From positions 12,324,437 to 12,388,436 of the forward strand of contig NC_059475.1 in the NCBI RefSeq assembly GCF_018139145.2: DNA of 64,000 bases, given 5' to 3'. Position numbers and translations under genes: made by a program. Under the pieces are notes generated by a model. That model had not been told where the DNA came from. It made no database searches and saw only the letters and a list, made by a program, of their open reading frames with translations. Of this stretch, positions 1-12,100 are shown piece after piece. This stretch comes from Gymnogyps californianus. Its lineage: Eukaryota > Chordata > Aves > Accipitriformes > Cathartidae. The first letter of the stretch is position 1, and each line of letters starts with the position of its first letter.

Positions 1-3000
1 GTGAAGAAAATGTTGCAGTGTGAGTTCACGTTTTATGAGGGCCAGAGAATTCACACAGAAGGGAGACCTTAAAAATGCCTTAACAAAGAAAAACCTTCTA
101 TGAGCACTGAAGTACAAATCCATAAGGACATAGGACACTTGTTCTAGGTGACCATGACCATTTAAATGACCTTTCCTTCTGTAACAAGTTGGAAACCTTT
201 AAAGGCAAACTGAGATCATAACTTAGTAAATGCATCTATAGTAATTGAAGCATTAGGAAAATACTATTGCAAGATCTGTAATAACGTCAGGATGGATTGT
301 AAGAATAGGGTAATGGTAGTAAATTAACAAGAAAATACTTCAAGTCCTCTCACATTTTGCAGAAGCAATTGCTATGAACAGTTATTTTACGAACTGTTCA
401 GAACATATATTTGACTAGTGGGTCCAGTTTCATGTCCCGTCTCTGCTCTCATAATGAACAGTTCACATGTATCTTTGAGAAATGGAAGTAACACTAAGCT
501 GACAACAATGAAATAGCATGTTTTCAACAGTAGATGATGTTGTACACTTCCATGAGCACCTGCAAAACATAAAGCACTAAACTTTGCATCCAGACTTAGA
601 ATACCCCAGTGATGTCAGTCAACACCTTGTTAAACACTTGCCATCTGGCCCATGAAGGAGTCTTTATGCCAGTCCAGTATGTGGGCAGATTATACTTTTA
701 TACACCATGTTGAAAGTAGTGCAAGTGTCTCCAGAGTTATTTTAAATGTTCTGATTCCTATTGTAAAATGTCAGTACTTTCTGAAGCCATCTGGGTTTTG
801 GTTAACTTCTTTTGTGTAGCAAGCAGTAGTTCTCTCAGGTAAATTTTGCACTGTGTAAAAATGTATTTCTTCTTATCTTTTTAATCTTATTATACAAGAA
901 AAAGTTATTCCCTTCCTTTTACCACAAAGTTACAACTGATGACGTTTCTTTATATTATTTTTTAAATTCTCTATTTCTATTATGCCTTCAACTTGCTTTA
1001 AGCACTACTTTAGAGATTATTCTTTTGGAGACGGTAGTAAACTCATGATTATTCCAGTGTACATGGTATTTGGACTGCTCTTTTGCAGTCAGTCTAGTTT
1101 AACAAAAGGAAATGCAATAAAAGTTCTAAAGATTTGGTTGCATGTCAACATCTACTGAGGAATGGAATAAAATAAAGAAAACCCTAAATATACGTCTGTA
1201 TTATTAATACTTATTTTTAGAAACAGACAGATCTTGTCTGGGAGATGATTAAAGCTGGAATGCATATTCATCAAAATTAGGAGATGGTCTCTCATTCTCA
1301 CTTGAAATTGTTTGTTCTTACAACGTACTGCTTTCATTTGAACAGTGCCTTAAAAGCTTATGGATTTTGAATTAATTTTTTTAAACAGATTCATATTACT
1401 GACTGTGATATTGATAACAACAAAACAACTAATGGATCAAATGAAATATTTCAATCTATAATGTACCCATTAGTGGCATCCAAGCAGTATTAGACCTAGT
1501 ACTCACTTTTCTGATCTTCAGTCAGTTCAGTTAGTGATATGCTTGGCACACATGCATTTACTTACTGAAGATATTCCAACAGCAAAAAACCACAGTTAAA
1601 TAAAGTAATCATCTCCAAAAGCTGGAGGGGAGGTTTGTGCCGAATGTGAAACATAATAATTGAATCGCATTATCAAATACTCTCTACTAGAAAGGAAGAA
1701 TGATTCAACTTTTTAAACAAAACAATGGATGAAAATTGTAATCATTCAAAAAGGGAGAAAATGGTTCCACTGAGTGATAGAAATGATACAAAGCAAATCA
1801 TATCTGTCTGTTTTATAAAGTCAGCAAATCAAAAAGCATCATCTTTCTTATCCACTGCTTTTCAAAAAGCTTGTAGAAATTAATTAGGCATATGAGTATT
1901 CAGTCCTGTATTTGAATTAGACTCAGTTAAGAACTTGATACAGATGATTGGGTCTTTCTCAGTATTGAGTTAAACTAGAATTTGTAAAACTAAAAGTTTG
2001 GTTCCTACTCTAAATATAGGCAGAAAATTTTCTATGTTTTGGAGACTGCTCAAGGCCATTCCAGAAAGTATGTGAGAGGGGCAACAAGGAGGAAAAACTG
2101 TTTTTTATAAACTCCATCTTGGATAGTTGTGGTCTTCGGAATATGTACATACAAGATACAACTATGCTTATATAAAATGCAAAATGTTTTGAAAATTACT
2201 TGCACTGACATTAGAACTGCTAGTAGGTTTGGAATCCTGTTTCTTGTTTTTTTCAGTCAAATGACATTTTCCTTTCTGAAAGGATACCTATGAGTATAAT
2301 TGTCCTGTAGTATATTATTATAAAATAAAATACATATAGTATGCAAATATAAATCTGGTTGTTTAAAAACTGAAATGGAAGTGGGAACTATAGAAATTAC
2401 AAAAGGATGTAACTGTTCAGTCACTGCTTTAAAAATAAACTAGGAAAGTATCTGTACAGTCCTAATAATCTGAGTCTGAAATAACAGAAGTTTTCCATGA
2501 GTTTATAAATGGAATATACTGTAATACTTTGTTGCACAAGAAAGGTTTACAAGCAAGATGGGATGCTTTGGTGTGTTTGGAATTGTAAGCTGTCATTCAG
2601 ATATTTGGAAAGCTTTCTTTCCAGCCAGTTGGCAAATTCTTTGCAGGCATCTACTAACTGCCTTGCTTTGTCACAACAGCCATATAAAAATGCTAGTTTA
2701 AAACCAGTTTATCTCAAACCTACTTAGCTTGGACTTTGCAAGTATTTACCCTTGATGGAAGACTGCCTTGCTCTGATGTTATACATAATTTATCTGAAAT
2801 TTTGGAACTGTTCTAAGAAGGAGAGATCTGACTGTATTAGACAAACCTGTATGTGGAGCTGAAAGACCTTTAATCTGATTTATAAAAAGGAGAATTTTCT
2901 GAAAGTTACATTTCACATCTGTTATGTGATACACAGATGAAATACTTAACCACCACTCTGATGTACAATGCTGTTTTACTCAGCTTTGTTTTAAAAGGAA

Positions 3001-3994
3001 TTTTATTTGCTCAGAATGCACATAAAATAAAATATTCAGCAAGCAACAGTCTAATAAATTAGATGCTGCCAGTGTGTGTGAAACAGTGTGATTACAGCTC
3101 ACAAAGGGGAACTCTGTGGTCTATTTTGGAAGCCCCTGAAATGAATAATGTTCTGAATTATTTGATTTCTGCAAAAATCAGTACTGGAATCTAAACCGTA
3201 TGTTTAGAATTGGTTTACATATTATGTTTGCAGTGGAAATGCAAATAGTTCATTAAGTGATACTCAGTTCTGCATTTGTATTACTTTTAGATGACCATTA
3301 ACATTTTCGTGATGATCTGTGACAAGGGTTTGCATCTGGGTTATTTGGCCCTCAAGTCAGAAGTTTCATTCCCAAATAGCAGATATCTGTGTGATGCAGG
3401 TGGAGCGCGTAACTGCCCAGAAACTGGGAAATGCAAGATAGGGTTTAGACATAACCTTACACAAACATTATATAGCCTTAAATAAACTCAAAGCTAGGTG
3501 TTGCTGAACTGCAGTCTTCCCTGTCCCCAGAATATCTCCTGTCTTCTCTTTGTTTTACAGGTGCATTTTCCAAGTCTCTCCTTTTACAAGTGTGAGTGAA
3601 ACTGCAACCTCCAAAGCTGGGAGTTCATTTGTACACGGGGATTCCTAGTGGCCATTTACAGCCCAAATAAACCTTCTCTATACTGCTTGTGTAGTGCTAA
3701 GCAGGCATAGTTGGCAAGAAATCCAACCCAAAATGTTCTTATTTTCATGTGGAAACTTAAACTTTCACCTGGGCGGGAATTGCTTTATGATTTTTATCCA
3801 ACCTGCCTGAGTAAAAAATGCTATAGCTAGGCCTATGCTTATATGCAAAATTACTTAGAAAGCCCCTGTCTTCTTTCCATAAAGCTCATCTAAAATATTA
3901 GGTATGAGAATCTACAGCTTGTGAAAGTTTCCATCATTTTTTTCTACCCTATAGACAGTGGGAAAATAACATTTTATTTTTTGTAACTATGGTT
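1..3994. other. AT-rich intergenic DNA, nothing recognised
   Basis: I see no exon with coding character, no RNA gene and no clear repeat family. Reading frames here are short (at most about 70 codons) and lack any recognised domain. By synteny it lies downstream of ADM, towards the expected AMPD3 locus. Confidence 0.6.
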
Positions 3995-4170
3995 CGCCAA
4001 GAGGGCAACGTCAGCCTGCCACTATCAATCACCAGGATGTGCCCTGCGTTCCGCTCCTCTCTCCCGCCTGGGCAGGGCCAAGGGTGAGGTCTGCGGCACC
4101 ACTGGTTGCGCGGGGCTGCAGCAGGAGCTCGCCGCCCTCCCTGCGGCCTGTGGCCGTGCTGGTGTTATGT
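3995..4170. promoter_or_regulatory. Isolated small GC-rich, CpG-containing island
   Basis: About 175 bases rich in G, C and CpG (for example GGTTGCGCGGGGCTGC) inside otherwise AT-rich intergenic DNA. A plus-strand donor-like AAGGGTGAGG occurs at 4,080-4,089. It may be a distal promoter, an enhancer core or a decayed retrocopy. I recognise no exon. Just downstream, ACAGCAGTGACGCAAGG resembles a CRE or C/EBP-type site. Confidence 0.4.
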
Positions 4171-5204
4171 AAACAGCAGTGACGCAAGGAATGCAGATTT
4201 CACCTTACATAACTGTTCGTTCCTATCAGAGACTTCTTTATTTGTGCCATTAGTGTGTATAAATTAAAAGGAGGGAAAAGCGGTGTTTGCATTATTAGAG
4301 ATCCATCTCTCTCTGGTTCCAAAGTGACTTGACCTGTTTGCTGCTGTGGTACTTTTCCCTCAGGCAATTTTGTGAAACTCCCATCTCTTCCTTAACCTGG
4401 AGGAAATTCCCTTCTATTCAAAAAAACAGCACACATACCCAAGTCATATTTGTGCCCTTTTTTGAGGATCTAAGAAAGACTTTACTGGTTCATAGTTATT
4501 GTACAGAGTGAACTTAATCCAATACAGACGAAGGGAAATCAAGTTCTGTGTATCTCAAGCTTTATGTTTCAGCTGCTGCCACAATCAGAGGACCTGATTC
4601 CAATGGCTGTGTGCAAAGATAGATTTCCAAGTCATTTAAGTGCCATCAGGCCTAGACAAAAGAGCCCCATAGCTCAGTACTCTGTCTCTGGCAGATATTA
4701 GGAGAGATCCCAGGGACGGTGGGGCCTGTTTCTGTTCCCTTGTCCTCTCATGTGCAGGCAGAGCATCATCAGGTGGTGTACACTTGGGATACTTTCACAG
4801 AGTAGTAGATGCTGTCAGGGCTTCTGTGCTTGATGCCTCACTCAATTCCCTCTATACTAGTTTTTGATCCTGCAACTCTTACATACCTTTCTTTTTTGAT
4901 TTAGTGGCCCTGATAAGTTGGGGCGGGTTGTGTGGTTTGTTTGGATTTTTTTGTTTGGTTGGTTGGTTTTATGTTGGTTTTTTTCCCCCTTGCCTTTAGC
5001 CTTTTTTCTCCCTGGAAAGGCCTTGAATTCCATGGATGTCTTGAAGGATTGGTATACAGGGGTGCTCTGCTCGGGGTTTTGCTCTGGTTCTCTACTTACA
5101 CGTTTTTGACCATACACCTTCATACCCCTTTCCTTTTTCATTTGTTGCTAATGCCCAGCCAGCCCTATACAGAAGATCCAGTATGAACAGAAACATTAGT
5201 AGAT
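4171..5204. other. Intergenic DNA with possible CR1 remains
   Basis: No gene is recognised. The stretch 4,620-4,800 has CR1-like wording (see the scrap at 5,205-5,470), and 4,918-5,000 is a T/G-rich low-complexity patch. A frame of about 90 codons over that patch exists on both strands and is compositional. Confidence 0.5.
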
Positions 5205-5470
5205 AGTTAGAAGGTGTCAAAGACAGAGCAATCCTTTTCCTGTTGTACCTCACCTGTATTGCTTTATAATCTTTATGAACTGGAGGTGGAATCTGGACTG
5301 TCCTAACTGATTGTCATCAGTCAGTGAACGTCTTCCAAGAATGAGTCCAGTTCCATTTTTAACCGTATCTATTTTGGTGTCCACAACATCGTATGGTAGT
5401 GAGCTTGTTCTACAGCTTCATTGTGCACTGTGAGCCAGGGGGATGTGAGCCAGCTTTGATCCAAAAATTG
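5205..5470 (-). mobile_element. Probable CR1 LINE 3' UTR scrap
   Basis: The stretch with CAGTTCCATTTTTAACC, TGGTGTCCACAACATC and TATGGTAGTGAG has the wording of the diverged CR1 3' region also seen at about 26,640-26,700. The sequence just before it (4,620-4,800, with CTCAGTACTCTGTCTCTGG) may be part of the same or a nested copy. It lies immediately next to LTR copy 1. It is short and diverged, so family assignment is tentative. Confidence 0.5.
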
Positions 5471-5533
5471 TATGAACAGATATAGCACAGCTCTTTGAGC
5501 TCATAGCTTTTGCTGGTTAAGACTACAGCCAGT

Positions 5534-6117
5534 TGTCGTGGCTTAACCCCAGCAGGCAACTAAGCACTACACAGCCTCTTGCTCACTCCCCCCACCCAGT
5601 GGGATGGGGGAGAGAGTAAAAAAAAAAAACCTTGTGGGCTGAGATAAAGACAGTTTAATAGGACAGAAAGGAAGGAAAAATAATAATAATAATATGACAA
5701 TAATAATACTAAAAGAATTAGAATATACAAAACAAGCAATGTAATTGCTCACCACTTGCAGACCGATGCCCAGTTAGTTCCCGAGCAGTGACCCGCCCCT
5801 TCTAGCCAACTCCCCCCAGTTTATATACTGGGCCTGATGTCATATGGTATGGAATATTCCTTTGGCCAGTTTGGGTCGGCTGTCCTGGCTGTGTCCCCTC
5901 CCAGCTTCTTGTGCCCCCTCCCAGCTTCTTGTGCCCCTCCAGCCTTCTTGCTGGCAGGGCATGAGAAGCTGAAAAATCCTTGACAGTATAAATGCTACTT
6001 AGCAACAACTGAAAACATCAGTGTGTTATCAACATTATTCTCCTACTAAATCCAAAACACTGCACTATATCAGCTACTAGGAAGAAAATTAACTCTACCG
6101 CAGCTGAAACCAGGACA
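5534..6117 (-). mobile_element. Solo LTR, avian ERVL-type (copy 1)
   Basis: A complete 584-bp LTR in minus orientation, bounded by TG...CA (TGTCCTGG and CCACGACA in element sense) and flanked by a perfect 5-bp target duplication CCAGT at 5,529-5,533 and 6,118-6,122. Five-base duplications fit ERVL-class integrases. No internal gag/pol/env sequence lies beside it, so it is a solo LTR left by recombination. In element sense it has a TATA box (TATATAAA, about 5,829-5,822), then ATT-rich repeats, then a pyrimidine-rich 3' part. CTCCCAGCTTCTTGTGCCC is tandemly doubled near 5,895-5,938. The family name is from memory of avian LTRs; element type and ends are read directly. Confidence 0.92.
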
Positions 6118-6122
6118 CCAGT

Positions 6123-9100
6123 GTAAGCTCATGTCTGCCCCCCCATATACTGCAACAACATCCTCTAACTGATGCTTAGACAGGTCACAGCAATGCAGTA
6201 TTGAGCCAAAGGAATGTGCCATAGATTACCATGCTCAGGCATATTGTGCTACCATGGAAAGACAAAGGATCTGTGGGGGGTGTCTCTGTACATAATAAAC
6301 TCTTTGCTAGATCATGCAGCTGAAAAGAAGTAATTTCCACAGAGAGTAGCTCAAGCACGGACAAATCTCTTTGAGACTCAGGCAGCCAATAGAGACTGAA
6401 GCAGATGAAAGAAAGTATGAAATTGAAAGGTGACCTGCTAGATTAGTCAGCTGTTTGAATGGCTTATGCCTGGTATCTCCTGTATGATCCAGTGGGCATA
6501 AGCAGAGAGTAGGGGAACAGCCAGTCTTAGATCTAGACAAAAGTGGAAGAAAAAAAGAGCTGTTAAACTCATTGCCTGGGTTCCCTTATAATTACTTTCT
6601 GAATTTTGACAATCTTTTGTTTACAAAACAGAAATATCAGAGGAATCTAGAACTTAAATTAGTAGATAATTAAATTGATATTTCTTCAAATTTGTTTTTT
6701 CAATTCAATTTAGTCTTTCTTGAAAGCTCAGATTGTGTTGTTATTTCATATAAATGAAACATAAACTGTTATATATATGCTACCGCAAAACAATGCAGAA
6801 AGGTAAATTTGCTGTATGCAAACATTCATTTAGTAATCTGGTACTGAAACTGGATATTTTGTGAAAGAGTGAGAGTAAACTTCACATACATCATATCTTT
6901 TTGATTTTCCAGATATGCTTTAACAGTTCATAATGTACTGAATCTGTTCCTACAAAATATAGCTGTTGTTGATTGCCAAAATACTCTGCAAGGACTACTC
7001 CAGTGATGAATTCTAAAAAAGGTGAAAATCGTGCACCAGAGAAGAACAAAAAAGTTTTAAAGGTGTAACTATTATGACCATGTCCATGGTGATAGTTGCA
7101 AGGTTACTAAGAAGAAAATGCATCCATTTCTTTTCTGACGTGAGGAAGTATGCTAATTGTGGCTAAAGACTAGTGAAGAAAGGATTGTAGATCTGCAACA
7201 CCTCTGGAAGACATATAAAATGTTTTCACAGTCCCAAATGAAATTGGTCATTAATTTTGCTGGTTGATAATGTGGAATCAGTTTTTGCCCAAATTAAGGC
7301 TGGTTTGGATCCCTTGGTCTGAAAAGAAGCTGTCTGACTGCCAGTCAGCCTGGCCAGCTCTGGGGTGATCACTTTGGAAAAATAGAATCCAAGGATAAAC
7401 CCTCAGGACAATTTTTCAGCGTTTTGCAGTGTTGTGGGAAGGAAGGGGTGCTTACATGACTTAGGGATCCATAGTTGCCTTAGCAGTGCCTTGAATTACT
7501 TGTAACCAGCTCAAGACAAAAAAGGATAGAGTTTTCCTTGTGCCAGTAGGACACAGACAGGTGCAAAGTGGTTCAAGAATTGGAAGAGCATATCAACAGC
7601 TTAAAACCACTTTTGCCAGCTTTCTCCCTGCATGAGGCCAGAATCCATAGCCTTCATTTTCCCGTCCTTAGTCACCACACAGGCATCCCGTGGGCACAAT
7701 TAGCTGTGAAAATTCAGTAAAACACGGGAGAAACTGAAAGTCAATGCCTTTTTGATCCTTGCGCTGGCTATCAGTGCCAAGTTGGTCAAAGGCTGAAGAC
7801 AATTCTTTTTTTTTTTTTTTTTTCAATAGTATATATGTTTCCTTGTGATCATTCACAATAGAGGCTCTTCTAGGAAAAGTTACATGGTCCATAATGACTG
7901 TCAATGGAGCACATCTCTCTGAATCGTAGCTACTTTTCAAAACTCGTGCAGGCTTGGGAAATGCTGTACTTAAAAAAGCCAACAGAGCCACCTAGTGTTT
8001 AAATTAAAAATGTACAGTTTTGTGTGTTTTGGACTTCTATGTGCAAGAGCAAGATCTAGGTGCAATCTCAACGGTCAGAGAGGGAAAACAGCTCATTGTC
8101 TTTCATATTAATCCCTGACAGTTCTTGTTTCTTACAAACTGTACAGTTATTGGTGCTAGAATTAGCAGTGTTAAAATTGTATGTGGAGATTTGTATTACT
8201 TCACTAGAGACACCAGAGACTAGTCAAAAAGTTTTCTCTGATATTTAACCTCAGCCACTTTCATATTATTATTTTTAGTTATACTTTTTCATTTCTTCTT
8301 GGCATGTAAACCCTTCAGATAGATACCTATGCTGCTTCGTTGCCTGCTGCTTCAGGGTGTATACTTAATCAGTTGTTTTCTGTAGTGTGGCCTTCCTTCT
8401 GTGAACTGTCTTTTTGACAGTCTGGCGTATCAAACTCGATGCAGTGCTCTGGAGTTAGTCAGAAAGCTGGGAAGAGGCCACATTGCAGGTTTCTTACTTT
8501 TTTCCTCAAAATGCTGCAACAAGCTTCAATGGCCGTTATCTCCCTTCCCAATAATCAGCATGCATGCATGAATGCGCACAATGTACACTGATTTTTTCCT
8601 CATCATTTCTCATGGTGAGCTCAGATGTAATTGCTCAACATTTGTCATCCACAGTCATTTCCCTTATTACATATTCACATTGTCATTTTCTGCCTCTATG
8701 GATAACTTCTAGAGAAAAAGAAACATGATTTTTATAGTTATTATCTAAATAGTTGGACTGGCTTTGTTCTCCTAATGTAACCTAAGAAGGTGAGTGCAGA
8801 TCAACTAATGACTACTCAACAAACAGGCAAAACAGAATTTTGCTGCCCTATGGAGAAAAGACTGGGGTCAAAGCAGAGCTGGGACCATGACTGAGCCAAC
8901 CTAACAGCTTCTGCTGCCGTGGGAGATGTAGGACAGAGGACAAAAGGAGTCACACCAGGAAGAGCCACTGATGTTTCTGAGACAAACCACCTCTTCCCGG
9001 GTCCATGTCAGAAGTCATTGTCCCATAATCATTCTCCTCCTTTTTTCTTTTTTTTTTTTCCTGTCCAAGTCTCGTCTAATAGTATGGTTTTCTTAGGCAG

Positions 9101-12100
9101 CATCCAGTGATTCATTTCAATTCTAATGTCCATTTAGCAATCTAGCATATGTGTAATTAAAAGTAGGACAAGGTTTGGGCATGGGAACTTATCTAACCTA
9201 ACTTTAGATATTTGAAAGATAGTTGTCTAAATCTAAGCTGGTGTTCTAAGATTCTTTATAGTCCATGAGAAGAAGCAAACACTCAAAAAAATTGTTTCTT
9301 TTGATCTCCACATAGGTGCCTAAGAATGCCGGAGTCAGTCATTCTCAAAAGTTGAATCCCATGTGGCCAACAGTAACTACTAAAAATCAGTTGCTTACCA
9401 GGAATCTCAGAGTGAGGCAGAATTATATTAGTTATTTTGGAAACTACTTCTGGATGGCCATGTTAGACAGGAGGGACTACGTAATAAGAATGCTAAAGGA
9501 ATCACTTAACAGCTGTACTCCTTTTAGTAATTGCCCAGTGTGCTCAAGAAAGGAAACTGAGTGAGTCTTGTGCTTTATAAACGTATTTTGCTTATTATTG
9601 GTGGTTCTTCTGCCCACTGTATATTTAAAGTTTTTAAAGTATATTAAAGTTTCTTCAGTGATAATATTACCAAAAGTCACAATTAAGGTTCTGATAACAT
9701 CACAATGCATTACTGCTGTATTCTGTTTACTGAATCCCTTCAAAGGGACTATCATATTATCACTATGACCTCAAAAAAATGTTAGTCTTGTTTAATCGTT
9801 AGAACAAAGAGCTGGAGGCCAGAAAGATCATAATACAACAATTAGGGACAGAGAAGAGCCAACAATGTGGTTCATAGAAAACTGAGACAAGAAAAGACCT
9901 ATCTGAGTCTGTGGAGTGTTTCCATTTTCCCCAGCTGATGTACTGCACAAACACATGATATATTCAGTTTCTCCAGAATTTAAGTTTACATTAAAGTAGA
10001 TCATGTGCCAAGCCATCCTGTTTACAAAAGCTTTTGTCTACACAAGGAAATTGACTGATAGAGCTCTCATGGCATAAGCTATTTCTGAGCTATTCTAAAA
10101 GCTGCAACTAGTTATTTAAGAGAAACTATTACGGAACAGCTTATGCTACAGTGGTTACACCCATCACTTTCCCTGGAGAGAAAAAAATCCATTACAATAT
10201 TCTAAACATGAACTCATTGTAAACCTTTGCAGCATTTTCTTCAGGACTCTACAAATAGGCAACTTGAAATAATATTCTGAATGACATTGGTTGTCTTTGA
10301 ACAGTTAACTCTAAAATCTAATGGCATGACTGGAAAGCTTAGCAAAACTTTTTGATTGGAGGCAATTAGAATTCAGCATGAGAAGAAAGAGGATTTATTA
10401 CAGGGAGGAAAACTCTGAGGGAAGGGAAGAAAAAGACAGAAAAGGGGACTGAAAGGAAATGTATATCAGCAAAAGGAAAACTGTAAAGGAGAAAATCAAA
10501 GTGCAGAAATAACAGTGAAAGTCAAGATGGGAATGTTTCTTCAACTGAGAAACAGTTGTGGTAGTAAGCCTGAGTTAGCTACCACCGTACAAAAGGATAG
10601 TTTATCCCCTTGATCTTAATGCCAGTACCCCAGTGATATCAGTGTGCATCTTGCTGTAGATTAAGTGTATCATATAGTCCTAAATTTAGACAAGCAGTCA
10701 TTAAACATGGAATTTGGCCTTCTCTGCAGAATGACTTTGCACATCCCTCACGTAGGTCCCAATGCCAAGACAGTATTTTCTCCATTGCATGCCCATGTTT
10801 GTTCTGCCAGCCTTTTCATTACTTGCTTCATTTACTCACAATATGTCAAAGCCCGACTCTGTGACATTTCAGTCTGAGTATCTTTTAAAAGAACTGGTTT
10901 TTCTATCTGTTTTGAACAGTACAAAGCAACTTGCAGTTTGTTTCCCTCCCTGTGGCAGACACTTCTGTCTTTCTAGCTGACTTAAATACTGTGATAGATT
11001 GAAGGAAAAATATGTTGTTTTCACACGTATGGCACGAGCTGTCAAGCAGGTGAAATGACAAGGACCCATGCTGTGCAACATGAGCCAATAAGGGCAGAAC
11101 AGGGAAGCAGAGCCACCTCTATCAGACCTGCCCTGAGGTACTGTCTGAGATGGTGTGCCCATAGTCTGTCAGCTTCCCACACAATTCATGGATGGGTTTT
11201 GCATATCCTTGCAGGATCAGGAGCTAAAGTGATTTTACAGAAGTGTTGCTTCTTTTATTTTCATAATTCAGGAGCTGATAAAAGATTACCTTGATCAAGA
11301 AATAGAATTAATCGTAGTTGTGATAATTGAGGAGAATGTTATCTATGTAACGGAAACTTTTGCCTCTTTTTTAATGTTTAGGTGTGGTTTTAGTGCCTGT
11401 GTATGAATGTGTATCCACATTTGCTAAGAAAGCCTTTCTATCTGAGATTAGGAATAAAAGGGGATCTTTGTTTTAAATCTTACAGTTTGACCAAACAATT
11501 AGTCAAGGAGGTTAGATGAACCTTTTACTCCAAATGTTTCTGCAGGGGAATGAAACTTCAACAAAAAACCAAAGAAGCCAGGTACTATAAATGGGTATAG
11601 AAAGTGGAAAAGGCTCAAGCACATAAAACTGCTAGAGAAAGAAATGGAAGGATTTTATATAGAATGGAACTGAAAACATGGGACAGGAGGTCTGAGTTAG
11701 CTGCAGGAAGTGAGATCTGAGGAAGTGAGCTGGACAGGAGAGACTCTGGCTGGAGCTTTGAGAGAAGGGTTCTAGATAACTCCAGACAATATGGTATCTA
11801 CTTATAAAAAGGGATTTAGGATGTGTCAAGAAAATACACATTGTATTTCTTGGGTTATCCAAATGAAGAGCAGTAATGTTTTAAAAATACATGCAATGTG
11901 TATTATAGTGCGTATACCTTCCACCTTATGTACTTCCTAAGGTGTAAAATGTAATTCCAACTATAGTTTTGCAGAGAGTGCCTTGGGGTTCCCTTGGGAT
12001 TCTGAAAACTGGAGACAGATCAGTTGTTTGGTCTATTTCTGTGAAGGGGGAACAGAGAACCTGTGTCCAGGAAATGTATGTACCATGGAGGCTGATGGAA

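Noticed and set aside
7668..7991. 107-codon minus-strand frame with a polylysine stretch
   Set aside because: The lysines come from the T-run at about 7,807-7,823, and no protein family is recognisable.
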